A stretch of 41,699 nt of DNA from Acidobacteriaceae bacterium (GTDB lineage Bacteria; Acidobacteriota; Terriglobia; Terriglobales; Acidobacteriaceae), in contig PLOI01000076.1 of assembly GCA_003142015.1 (NCBI GenBank), positions 11,272-52,970 of the forward strand, in the 5' to 3' direction. The notes under the pieces are model-generated. The model did no database searches, was not told the DNA's origin, and saw only the letters and a list, made by a program, of their open reading frames with translations. The translations under genes were made by a program, and so were the position numbers. Of this stretch, positions 25,850 to 33,859 are shown one piece after another. Numbering within the stretch: the stretch's first letter is position 1; each line of letters opens with the position of its first letter.

Positions 25850-27169
25850 ATGGCATCCGAGAGAACCTTCTATATAGAGACCTTTGGCTGCCAGATGAAT
25901 GCCCATGACTCGGAAAAGGTCATTGGCACATTGGAGCACGAAGGTTACCGGCAGGTCGAGTCGGAGGAAGATGCCGGCCTGATCCTCTACAACACCTGCT
26001 CCATTCGCGACAAGGCGGAGCAGAAGGTCTTTCACCGCCTGGACGAATACAAGCGCCAGCATAGGGAAGGCAAGCGGTTCGGCGTGCTCGGGTGCGTAGC
26101 GCAGCAGGAGGGCGAACAAATCTTCGAGCGGGTGCCGTATGTCTCGCTGGTGTCAGGCTCGGCCTCTTACCGCAAACTGCCCGAAATGCTCTCGCGCCTG
26201 GAAGCCGGCGAGACGCGCATCACCGGCCTCGATGACCGCCAGACCGATGAAACCTTCGAGACCGAGTTCACCGCCCGCAAGAACCCCTATCGCGGTTACA
26301 TCACCATCATCGAAGGCTGCGACAAGTTCTGCGCGTACTGCGTAGTGCCGTACACGCGGGGCAAGGAGCGCAGCCGCGGCTCGAATTCTGTGCTGGCCGA
26401 AGCACGGCGCATCGCCGATCAGGGCCTTACCGAGATTCAACTGCTGGGCCAGAACGTGAACAGCTATCGCGACACGGAAGGGAAGCGGAGCTTCGCGGAA
26501 TTGCTGGCAGCCGTGGGCGAGATCGAGGGCATCAGGCGCGTGCGTTTTACCACCAGCCATCCGCGCGACTTTACGCGCGACATCGTCGAAGCCATCGACG
26601 CCGTGCCCACGCTCTGCGACCACGTTCACTTGCCAGTCCAGTCCGGCTCCTCCCGGATTCTCAAGGCAATGGCCCGCGAGTACACTCGTGATTGGTATTT
26701 GGAACGGATCGGCTGGATCAAAGCGGCACGACGGCCCATCTCGATTTCGACCGACATCATCGTCGGGTTTCCCGGCGAAACCGCCGACGACTTCATCCAG
26801 ACCATGGACCTTCTGTCCGAGGTCGAGTACGATTGCGTCTTCGGCTTCAAGTACTCAGGTCGGCCTAACACCCCGGCTTTGCACCTAATCGATTCCATCC
26901 CCGAAGCCGAAAAGGCGAACCGGCTTCAAGTTGTACTTGACCGTCAGCGCGAGATTCAAAGAGTCAACTATGCCAGGCACCTGGGGCAGGTCATGGAGGT
27001 CATGGTCGAAGGCGCTAACCCGGCGCGAGGACAAGTTATCGGACGTAGCAGCCAGAACAAACCCGTAAACTTCACCTGTGCCCAATTGATAGTCCCGGCG
27101 CCCGGGAGCTACCTCCAAGTGAAGATTACCGCGACGCATCCCAACAGTCTCGTGGGCGAGGCAGTCTAA
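25850..27169 (+). CDS. miaB: tRNA 2-methylthioadenosine synthase MiaB
   Basis: MiaB adds a methylthio group to isopentenyl-A37 of tRNAs. The N-terminal UPF0004 domain has its three cluster cysteines (Cys14 in FGCQMNAHDSE, Cys50 in NTCSIRD, Cys82 in LGCVAQQ). The radical SAM cluster is CDKFCAYC (Cys157, 161, 164), followed by VVPYTRGKERSR, and a TRAM RNA-binding domain ends the protein (VEGANPARGQVIGRS). The 439-aa length is standard. The nearby pattern GRSSQNKPVNF distinguishes it from RimO. It is followed 29 nt later by the nuclease-family gene. Confidence 0.96.
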   Translation: MASERTFYIETFGCQMNAHDSEKVIGTLEHEGYRQVESEEDAGLILYNTCSIRDKAEQKVFHRLDEYKRQHREGKRFGVLGCVAQQEGEQIFERVPYVSLVSGSASYRKLPEMLSRLEAGETRITGLDDRQTDETFETEFTARKNPYRGYITIIEGCDKFCAYCVVPYTRGKERSRGSNSVLAEARRIADQGLTEIQLLGQNVNSYRDTEGKRSFAELLAAVGEIEGIRRVRFTTSHPRDFTRDIVEAIDAVPTLCDHVHLPVQSGSSRILKAMAREYTRDWYLERIGWIKAARRPISISTDIIVGFPGETADDFIQTMDLLSEVEYDCVFGFKYSGRPNTPALHLIDSIPEAEKANRLQVVLDRQREIQRVNYARHLGQVMEVMVEGANPARGQVIGRSSQNKPVNFTCAQLIVPAPGSYLQVKITATHPNSLVGEAV

Positions 27170-27198
27170 GATTAGAGCGAGCGAAGGAAGGGGAAGTC

Positions 27199-27687
27199 AT
27201 GGATATCGAAGTTCGAATACGCGGGCTGATGATGGACCCGGCCACAAGTATGCCCATCGTTGTGCTTAAGGATGTCGCTTCCGATACTGTGATGCCCATC
27301 TGGGTCGGAATCTTCGAGGCCAATGCTATTGCACTCGAGATCGAAAAGGTAGCAGCGCCACGCCCGATGACACACGATTTGACGAGAAACCTCATCCGTC
27401 ACTTGAATGCAACGCTGGAACGTATTGTTATATCAGAACTTAAGGACGATGTATTCTTCGCGGTCCTGTGGCTTCGACAAGGGGATGAGCCCTTGGCGCT
27501 TGATGCGAGGCCCTCCGACGCTCTCGCTTTGGCGTTGCGCGCTGACTGCCCGATCTACGTCACAGAACAGGTGATGCAGATGGCCAGGCTGAACACCTCA
27601 GGCCCCGCTGAAGGCCCGACGGCAGAGCAATTGCGCGGCTGGCTGGAAGGTTTGAACGACGAAGACCTGGGCCGTTACAAGATGTAA
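27199..27687 (+). CDS. Bifunctional nuclease (BFN/DUF151) family protein
   Basis: The 162-aa protein follows the BFN/DUF151 pattern: PIVVLKD, MPIWVGIFEANAIALEIE, RPMTHDLTRNLI, and LDARPSDALALALRADCPIYV. Family members have been described with RNase and DNase activity in plants, and bacterial ones are widely conserved with unclear roles. GGAAGGGGAAG about 3-13 nt upstream supports the ATG. Being just downstream of miaB suggests a shared transcript and perhaps an RNA-related function, which is inference. Confidence 0.88.
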   Translation: MDIEVRIRGLMMDPATSMPIVVLKDVASDTVMPIWVGIFEANAIALEIEKVAAPRPMTHDLTRNLIRHLNATLERIVISELKDDVFFAVLWLRQGDEPLALDARPSDALALALRADCPIYVTEQVMQMARLNTSGPAEGPTAEQLRGWLEGLNDEDLGRYKM

Positions 27688-27877
27688 TTTCCTCAGAGCC
27701 TGGGCCGGGAGCTGCCACAGGCCGCTACCACCGCGCATATTTCTAGGCACGAAAACAGGGAATCAAGCTTGCCCTCAAGGATATAGCCGCAACTTCGCAA
27801 GATTTGGTTTAAGTATACAGAATATACGTTATCGGACATTATTAATATCCGGCCCTGCCTATACAAAGGACCACTTA
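27688..27877. other. AT-rich gap between convergent genes
   Basis: The 190-nt stretch has an AT-rich centre (about 27800-27870) carrying GTATA-5-TATAC (27813-27827) and a near-palindrome GGACATTATTAATATCC (27834-27850). No gene or clear terminator is visible. Confidence 0.4.
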
Positions 27878-29173
27878 TCAGCCCCCAATTGCAAACTTCT
27901 CTGGCTCCAGCAGGTCCGCCATCGTCTCACGGCGTCGAATCAGACGAGCCTTCGCACCTTCCACGAGCACTTCGGGGGGACGCAGCCGCGTGTTGTAGTT
28001 CGAGCTTTGCGCCATGCCGTATGCTCCGGTGTCGAGAATTGCAACCAGGTCTCCTGTCGCGACTGGCGCAAGTTCGCGGTCGCGGGCGAAAAAATCCCCC
28101 GTCTCGCAAATCGGTCCAACCACATCCACGATGCGAGACTTCCCCGCGCTCGGTTTTACCGGCACAATCTCGTGATAGGCCTGGTAGAGCGCTGGGCGGA
28201 TGAGGTCGTTCATGGCGGCGTCGGTAATCACAAAAGTCTTTTTACCGTTGTGCTTTACCTGCAGGACGCGCGTCACCAGAGCTCCGGCCTGGGCGACTAT
28301 AAAGCGGCCCGGCTCGATGAGCAACTGGCCCTCGTAGCCGGCCAACGCGCCTTGGATGGCCGCGGCGTATTCGCGCACCTTGGCGACGGCATCGAAGCTG
28401 CTCCGGTGGTAGTCAATTCCCAGCCCGCCGCCCGCATCTATAGTCTTGAGCTCGATTCCCTCGCGTTGCAGTTGGCGCAGCAGCTTGCTCACCCGCTCCA
28501 TGGCCGCGCCAAAAGGCGCCGCGGTGCAAATCTGCGAGCCGATGTGGACGCTGACGCCGTGTGGCTCAAGCCAGCGGCTGCTTGCGGCGCTCTTGTAAAT
28601 CTTTAGTGCCTGACGAATGTCCACGCCGAATTTGTGCTCGCGCAGGCCGGTCGAGATGTAGGGGTGGGTATCGGCGAAGACGTCGGGATTGACTCTCAGG
28701 GCGAAGCGCGCCTTGCGCTTGAGCTTTGCGGCTCGCGCTGCCAGCAACTCCAACTCCACCTCGCTCTCGGCGTGGAATTCTAAAATTCCTGCGATCAGCG
28801 CCCGGTCGATCTCGGCCGTCGTTTTTCCCGCACCCGAGAATACGACCCTGCCCACAGCCTCCGGCGCGGCGGCCAGCACTCGCTCCAGTTCTCCCCCGGA
28901 AACGATGTCGAAGCCCGCGCCATGGTCCGCCAGCAGCTTCAGAATGGCCAGCGCTGAGTTGGCCTTTACCGCGTAACAGATCAGATGTTCCCTGCTCGCC
29001 AGCGCCTGCTGAAACATTCCCAGCCGCTCGACAATCTGGTCGCCAGAGTAAACATAAAGCGGTGTGCCGTGACGCTTCGCCAGCGTTTCCAGCGAAACTT
29101 TGCCGCAGTGCAAAGCACTGCCTTGTTTCGGATAATAAAATGGCCGCGGCGATGAAGGCGAAGATAGGGGCAA
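27878..29173 (-). CDS. lysA: Diaminopimelate decarboxylase
   Basis: LysA makes lysine from meso-diaminopimelate using PLP. The alanine-racemase-fold signature ICYAVKANSALAIL holds the PLP lysine. HIGSQI, GGGLGIDY, EPGRFIVAQAG and CETGDFFARDR follow, the last being the dimer-partner active-site loop. At 431 aa the length is standard. TTG at 29173 is preferred, since GGGAG sits 6 nt upstream; a TTG at 29179 would directly abut that ribosome site. It stands alone, divergent from the PfkB kinase gene. Confidence 0.95.
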   Translation of the reverse strand: MPLSSPSSPRPFYYPKQGSALHCGKVSLETLAKRHGTPLYVYSGDQIVERLGMFQQALASREHLICYAVKANSALAILKLLADHGAGFDIVSGGELERVLAAAPEAVGRVVFSGAGKTTAEIDRALIAGILEFHAESEVELELLAARAAKLKRKARFALRVNPDVFADTHPYISTGLREHKFGVDIRQALKIYKSAASSRWLEPHGVSVHIGSQICTAAPFGAAMERVSKLLRQLQREGIELKTIDAGGGLGIDYHRSSFDAVAKVREYAAAIQGALAGYEGQLLIEPGRFIVAQAGALVTRVLQVKHNGKKTFVITDAAMNDLIRPALYQAYHEIVPVKPSAGKSRIVDVVGPICETGDFFARDRELAPVATGDLVAILDTGAYGMAQSSNYNTRLRPPEVLVEGAKARLIRRRETMADLLEPEKFAIGG

Positions 29174-29324
29174 AGTCAACTCCCGGAAAATTCTCTCTTG
29201 AGACTACAGTATCTCAGCGAGGTCTGAACCTTGCGGCCCGCAAAGCGATCCCTTCGCGCACTGCAATGGGTTGTGCTCCTCAGAATACGCGCCTTTGCAG
29301 TATTGCCTTCAGCCTCGAGCGCCT

Positions 29325-29352
29325 TTGAAAATGCCATGGCCCCCGCTACAAT
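29325..29352 (+). promoter_or_regulatory. Promoter of the PfkB kinase gene, likely leaderless
   Basis: TTGAAA (29325-29330), a 16-bp spacer and TACAAT (29347-29352) form a good sigma-70-like promoter. The -10 ends 6 nt before ATG 29359, so transcription should begin at the start codon itself. Confidence 0.6.
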
Positions 29353-29358
29353 GTCAGT

Positions 29359-30309
29359 ATGACGGAGCCACCGATGGTTGACCTGGTGGGCGTTGGATTG
29401 AACGCCACGGACACGCTGATTCCTCTTGCCGATTACCCGGCACGCGGCTCCAAGGTTGAGTTTCGAGGCGCAACCGTGATGCCCGGCGGACAGACGGCAA
29501 CCACCGTGGTTGCCTGTCAATCCTGGGGAATGAGCACGCGCTATGTGGGCAAGCTGGGTGACGATGACGCGGCCCGTCTGCACCGTGAAGCCTTTGTCCG
29601 CGCGGGAGTAGAGGCGCGGCTGATTGAGGTCTCGGAAGCCGCAAGCCCGCAATCGCTGATTATCGTGGACGGAGGAGGTGAACGAACCGTCCTGTGCAGA
29701 AAAGACGAGCGGCTTATTTTGCAGCCCGAGGATCTGGAGCGCGCGTGGATTGAGAATGCGCGTGCCTTGCATGTAGACGGCTACGATACTGCCGCGGCCA
29801 CATTGGCGGCGGGCTGGGCGCGCGCTGCGGGAATCCCCGTCATCGCCGATCTGGACGAGATGTACCCCGGCGTGGAACGGCTGATCGAAAGCGTGGACTA
29901 CCTGATAGTGAGCCGCGACTTCCCTTCCCGGCTGATGAAGGAGAAAGACCTGAAAAAAGCGTTGCGGGGGATGCAATTGCGTTACGGCTGCGTACTGACG
30001 GCCGCGACACTGGGAGAGGACGGTGTGCTGGCCTGGAATGGCGCCCGGCTTCTGCACCGTTCCGCTTACCGTGTGCCGGTCGTGGATACCACCGGCGCCG
30101 GAGACGTCTTCCATGCCGGATTCATTTATGGGCTGCTCCAAGGCTGGCCACTCGAGCGCCAGCTCGACTTTGCCTGTGCCGCCGCTGCGCTGAACTGTAC
30201 GGCAAGCGGGGCCAGGGGCGGCATTCACCCTGTCACCGCAATTGAGGAACTGATGGCGGCGGCCTCGCGATACGACGCCGACTCTTCCTTACTGCTCCAG
30301 GTTGAGTAA
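29359..30309 (+). CDS. PfkB-family carbohydrate kinase
   Basis: The 316-aa protein is a ribokinase-fold sugar kinase. MPGGQTATTVVACQSWG is the first PfkB signature, and DTTGAGDVFHAGF (about residue 240-252) is the second, with the catalytic Asp and anion hole. Substrate cannot be read; ribokinase, fructokinase and nucleoside kinases share these motifs. The ATG at 29359 fits the promoter just upstream as a leaderless start; ATG 29374 has GGAG 6 nt before it and is the alternative. It ends 32 nt from the convergent hydrolase gene. Confidence 0.9.
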   Translation: MTEPPMVDLVGVGLNATDTLIPLADYPARGSKVEFRGATVMPGGQTATTVVACQSWGMSTRYVGKLGDDDAARLHREAFVRAGVEARLIEVSEAASPQSLIIVDGGGERTVLCRKDERLILQPEDLERAWIENARALHVDGYDTAAATLAAGWARAAGIPVIADLDEMYPGVERLIESVDYLIVSRDFPSRLMKEKDLKKALRGMQLRYGCVLTAATLGEDGVLAWNGARLLHRSAYRVPVVDTTGAGDVFHAGFIYGLLQGWPLERQLDFACAAAALNCTASGARGGIHPVTAIEELMAAASRYDADSSLLLQVE

Positions 30310-30341
30310 GAAGCCTGCCCCAACAGAAAACTTCCCTGCCC

Positions 30342-31172
30342 TCAACCTTCGATCTGCCGCAGCCACTCCGCAAGCAGCGTGGCAACCTTCTGCGGCTGCT
30401 CATAGGCGGCGAAGTGCCCTGCGTCGGGCAACAGATGGAACTCGCATCCACCGGGCGCAGCATAAAAAGCTTCCATCTCGGCGGACGTTATCCCTGGATC
30501 CTCACTGCCGGCGATGGCCAGAACAGGAACCGATAAGCCAGCCACCGTAGGCACGGAGTCCGGCCGCGTGGCGAGGCCAGCCTGCACAGCCACCAAGGCC
30601 TCCGAAGTGAGCGTCATGCGGGCCCTCATTTGGGTCACCATCTCGGGATAGCGCTTTCGGGCAGTTGCCCCTATCAGTGTCTCAGCCATGCCGTCAAAGA
30701 TTTCCGCGCTGCCGCCGACTCGCGCCTTGGCGATTAGGCCGGCGCGCCGTACAAGGTCGGCAGGTGCATCTGGCTGCGGCTTGGAGCAGACAAAAGCCAG
30801 CCCGCGCACCCGCTCGGGCGCCTGACGCCACAACTCCAGCAGCACATAGCCGCCGATGGAGCATCCGGCAAACACCGCCTCCGGCACATGAAGATGGTCC
30901 AGGAGAGCAAGAACGTCAGCAGCCAACTGCGTCATGCTCAGCACGGGAGCATCCGGAACCAGCGCAAACCCGCCCGCTGGCAAGGTTCCGAGTTGCGAAC
31001 CGCCATGCCCGCGCAGATCGGGAACGATGGCGCGCACACCGGCCAGCTCCTCGATGAGCGGACGCCAGTATTCCCCATCGGGCGGCGTGGGATGTAGAAA
31101 CACCACTGGCAAGCCGGTCCCGGTATCCCGAAAAACCAACGTCGCCCCGTCTGATTGGTACTTACCGTTCAT
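30342..31172 (-). CDS. Alpha/beta-hydrolase
   Basis: The 276-aa protein has the alpha/beta-hydrolase layout: oxyanion-loop region VVFLHPTPPDGEYW, DLRGHGGS, nucleophile elbow GCSIGG, acid GSEDPG and catalytic His in DAGHFAAYEQP. All three catalytic positions are therefore present. Esterases, lactonases and haloalkane-dehalogenase relatives share this layout, so the substrate is open. TATTCT lies exactly 6 nt before the ATG and no Shine-Dalgarno sequence is present, suggesting a leaderless message. Confidence 0.88.
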   Translation of the reverse strand: MNGKYQSDGATLVFRDTGTGLPVVFLHPTPPDGEYWRPLIEELAGVRAIVPDLRGHGGSQLGTLPAGGFALVPDAPVLSMTQLAADVLALLDHLHVPEAVFAGCSIGGYVLLELWRQAPERVRGLAFVCSKPQPDAPADLVRRAGLIAKARVGGSAEIFDGMAETLIGATARKRYPEMVTQMRARMTLTSEALVAVQAGLATRPDSVPTVAGLSVPVLAIAGSEDPGITSAEMEAFYAAPGGCEFHLLPDAGHFAAYEQPQKVATLLAEWLRQIEG

Positions 31173-31178
31173 AGCATG

Positions 31179-31184
31179 AGAATA
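31179..31184 (-). promoter_or_regulatory. -10 element 6 nt before the hydrolase ATG
   Basis: TATTCT on the minus strand is separated from the ATG by exactly 6 nt. No clear -35 is seen. Confidence 0.4.
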
Positions 31185-31187
31185 CGC

Positions 31188-31484
31188 TCATGGCAGCGCG
31201 ATCGGCTCTTGAGGAATGCCGATCCAGCAGGCCAGATAAGCCACGGCCACCAGACCGCCGGAGAATATAAGCCCAAGAACCGTGAAGATGCGTACCAGGG
31301 CTAGATCCCACCCGTAAGCCTGAGCCAGGCCAATGCATACCCCGGCAATCTGACGGCCCACAATCGGGCGAACCAGCGGCCTGCCGGGAGTGTAGGTCGC
31401 GGCGGGAACGACCGCGCCACAGTTGGAACAGAACCGCGCGCTCACAGGCAACTCGGTTCCACAGCGTTGACAAAAAATGGCCAT
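31188..31484 (-). CDS. Zinc-ribbon plus PspC-domain membrane protein
   Basis: The 98-aa protein starts with a zinc ribbon (CQRCG and CSNCG, residues 4-24), then has a PspC-like segment: GRQIAGVCIGLAQAYGWDLALVR precedes a hydrophobic helix (LGLIFSGGLVAVAYLACWI) and ends IPQEP. PspC domains act at the inner membrane in phage-shock envelope stress responses, but small ribbon-PspC proteins are of unknown role. The start at 31484 is set by GGAGGG 7 nt upstream; an in-frame TTG at 31502 would precede that ribosome site. Confidence 0.85.
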   Translation of the reverse strand: MAIFCQRCGTELPVSARFCSNCGAVVPAATYTPGRPLVRPIVGRQIAGVCIGLAQAYGWDLALVRIFTVLGLIFSGGLVAVAYLACWIGIPQEPIALP

Positions 31485-31571
31485 TGTCGGTCCCTCCTGC
31501 AAAACACTATCGAATAGAAGATACGGCGGCAGGGCAGCGGCGGTTCCATCTTCAAAATGCCTGCCAGGCTC

Positions 31572-32804
31572 TCACGTGCCCCGGTAGGGATTGTGCAGAT
31601 GCTTTCTGGCGGTATCGGCGCGCGAGGTGTTCGGTCCGGCATCGATGGCCATCTGGTAGTCGCTGACAGCCAATTGGCGCTCGCCGTTCATGTCGTGGCA
31701 CTCGCCGGCGGCCAGCAGCGACCTTATTTTGAGTTCCGGCCCAACATTCTTGCTCAGGGCAGCCTGTTCGTAGGCCCGCGCTGCCTCGTCGTAGTGTCGC
31801 TGACCGCGCTGCGCGTCGCCCAAGCCGAAGTAGGCCAATTCCAGCCGCGCTTCCGCAAAATAACCGGGCCTGGCGCTGTGGGCGATCAGTTCCCGGTAGG
31901 CCGTCACGGCGACCATGCCTTCGCCGGCGTCCTTGCGCAGGTTGGCCTCCTCCAGGCAGAAAAGATAATCGTGAGGATACTGGCCTTTCAGGCCGCGCAC
32001 CACCTGGATGGCCTCTGTGTAGCGCGCTTCCCGGCGTAGAAACAGCGCGATCACGGTGTGCGCCTCCACGTTGGTCATCACGCCGCGGTTGGCGTCGTCG
32101 TTGAGCATCTCCAAACCCCTGGACTTCGAGCCGGTGATGCCGGCAAAGCCAATCAGTACCTTGAAGGGCCACGGCAGCGCGCCCACCACGTACTCATAGA
32201 CTCCCACCACCAGCTTGGCGTCCACATAATCCGGGTCCAATTGGAGCACGTGCACATCGTCATCCTTGGCTTTCATGGCCAGCCGGAATCCAGCGCCAAA
32301 GCCCCGCTCTACCATGGCGAGATAGGTGCACTTGAGGCTCCGCGCCCAGCCGCGGGCGTAAAGGGCGTCAATGTCGTTAGGGTTGCGGCCGATGCGCCAG
32401 TCGGCCTCGCGGATAGCCTCGTCGGCCAGCGCGAAGATGCGGTCGCGCGTCCTGGGATCCTCCTCGGTCGCATGACGGCCCGTGAGAAAGCCGTCGTTGG
32501 CGTAGAAGGTAGTGTCGAGCAGGTCCTGCCGGTAGAGTTCCTGGAAGACTACTGCTTCCAGCAGAAACGCGGTGGGCAGCGGGTCGCCCGGATGCGCGGC
32601 ATGAAAGCGCTCGAAGCGTTCCACGGCCCCCGGATAATCCAGGTTGTAGAAGTGCTCATACGCCTCGCGCACCAGCGAGTCGTGGCTCAGAGGACTGGAA
32701 TGCACCTCAGAGGCCCATCCCTGGCTGGCCGCCGCCAACAGCACAATGCCCCATCCCCAGCCGCGTATCCATCTCAAAACGCACTTCAAACCCAATTCCC
32801 CCAT
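31572..32804 (-). CDS. Exported TPR-repeat protein
   Basis: The 410-aa protein has a hydrophobic signal-like N-terminus (GWGWGIVLLAAASQGWA) followed by helical repeats suited to TPR: REAYEHFYNLDYPGAVERFE, NVEAHTVIALFLRREARYTEAI, RLELAYFGLGDAQRGQRHYDEA and QLAVSDYQMAIDAGP. TPR domains bind other proteins; nothing indicates a catalytic role. The start is unsure: ATG 32804 has no ribosome site, and an internal TTG at 32789 lies 5-6 nt after GGGGGAA. It is divergent from pyrF across a repeat-bearing gap. Confidence 0.78.
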   Translation of the reverse strand: MGELGLKCVLRWIRGWGWGIVLLAAASQGWASEVHSSPLSHDSLVREAYEHFYNLDYPGAVERFERFHAAHPGDPLPTAFLLEAVVFQELYRQDLLDTTFYANDGFLTGRHATEEDPRTRDRIFALADEAIREADWRIGRNPNDIDALYARGWARSLKCTYLAMVERGFGAGFRLAMKAKDDDVHVLQLDPDYVDAKLVVGVYEYVVGALPWPFKVLIGFAGITGSKSRGLEMLNDDANRGVMTNVEAHTVIALFLRREARYTEAIQVVRGLKGQYPHDYLFCLEEANLRKDAGEGMVAVTAYRELIAHSARPGYFAEARLELAYFGLGDAQRGQRHYDEAARAYEQAALSKNVGPELKIRSLLAAGECHDMNGERQLAVSDYQMAIDAGPNTSRADTARKHLHNPYRGT

Positions 32805-32810
32805 CAATTC

Positions 32811-32856
32811 GCTAACTTGCTAACCGGCTAATTCCGCGCAGCGTAGCTAACTTGCT
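32811..32856. repeat. Direct repeat GCTAACTTGCT
   Basis: GCTAACTTGCT occurs at 32811-32821 and 32846-32856, a 35-bp period, with a related GCTAA copy between. The tract resembles two other degenerate non-coding tracts in this window (about 1360-1430 and 19275-19325). Confidence 0.6.
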
Positions 32857-32967
32857 GCTTTTGTCCACAACGGGTCTCGGCTCCCAAGCCTGTTTCCCCT
32901 GAGTTCATGGTATCGGATTCGCGTTCCGCTCGCCCCGCTCTGATTTTCCCGCCAGCCGGTAATCCCA

Positions 32968-32973
32968 TAAAAT
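32968..32973 (+). promoter_or_regulatory. -10 element 6 nt before the pyrF ATG
   Basis: TAAAAT is separated from ATG 32980 by exactly 6 nt (GAAGGT, which could instead act as a poor ribosome site). No clear -35 is seen. Confidence 0.45.
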
Positions 32974-32979
32974 GAAGGT

Positions 32980-33750
32980 ATGCCCATCCCCGAGCGACTG
33001 AACCCAAGCTTCGGCCCCGCCCATCCACCCGTCGTGGACCTGATTGAAGACGCCCGCAAGCGCCTGATTGTTGCCCTCGACATGCCCGATGCAGTCTCGG
33101 CACTCGCCCTGGTCGGCCAATTGGAAAAGAACTGCCAGTGGTTCAAGGTGGGGTTGGAGTTGTTTGTCGCCGCCGGCCCCGCGGTGATCGAGCCGCTGGT
33201 GGCGCGCGGCCACTCCGTCTTCCTCGATCTCAAGTTGCACGACATTCCCAACACCGTCGCCGGAGCCGTGCACTCGGCTGCGGCGCTGGGAATAAAAATG
33301 ATGACCCTCCACGCCGCCGGAGGCCCGGCCATGCTGGCCGCCGCGCGAGCCGCGCTCGACGGCGTAGCCGATCCGCCCGAACTGCTGGCTGTCACCGTGC
33401 TTACCAGCATGGACCAGGCCCAGGTGAATGACGTCGGCCTCGGCCGCTCACCCGCCAAACAGGTCGAGTTGCTGGCCCGGATGGGTATGGAAGCCGGAAT
33501 CCACGGCTTCGTCTGCTCGCCGCAAGAGGTCGCTTCCCTGCGCGCGCTCACCGGACCCGAAGGGGTACTGGTCGTCCCCGGCATTCGTCCGGCAGGAACC
33601 GCAATCGACGATCAGAAACGCATCGCCACCCCCGCAGAAGCCTTGCGGCTGGGCGCAAGCTACCTGGTCGTAGGTCGCCCCATCACGCAAGCCCCTGACC
33701 CGGCCGAAGCCGCCGAAGCAATTTTGAAGGAGATGGCCGAAGCGCTTTGA
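32980..33750 (+). CDS. pyrF: Orotidine 5'-phosphate decarboxylase
   Basis: PyrF makes UMP by decarboxylating OMP. The core is clear: LIVALDMPD, WFKVGLELF, the catalytic FLDLKLHDIPNT (Asp-Lys-Asp array), TVLTSMDQ, GFVCSP, VVPGIRP and YLVVGRPIT for phosphate binding. The 256-aa length includes about 20 extra N-terminal residues. GIRPAGTAIDDQKR is typical of the E. coli-like group. The start is a likely leaderless ATG at 32980. Confidence 0.95.
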   Translation: MPIPERLNPSFGPAHPPVVDLIEDARKRLIVALDMPDAVSALALVGQLEKNCQWFKVGLELFVAAGPAVIEPLVARGHSVFLDLKLHDIPNTVAGAVHSAAALGIKMMTLHAAGGPAMLAAARAALDGVADPPELLAVTVLTSMDQAQVNDVGLGRSPAKQVELLARMGMEAGIHGFVCSPQEVASLRALTGPEGVLVVPGIRPAGTAIDDQKRIATPAEALRLGASYLVVGRPITQAPDPAEAAEAILKEMAEAL

Positions 33751-33859
33751 TGGGCATTACTCAAAGAGTCCTCTCTTCCCGAAAGGTTGGCGGGTGGCAT
33801 CGCTCTATACTCTCCGCGTGATTTATGCAGGTCAAACCGGAGAACTGGCTTGCGTTCGG

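Noticed and set aside
29176-30228. 350-codon open frame on the minus strand
   Set aside because: It is antisense to the PfkB kinase gene, whose motifs are intact.
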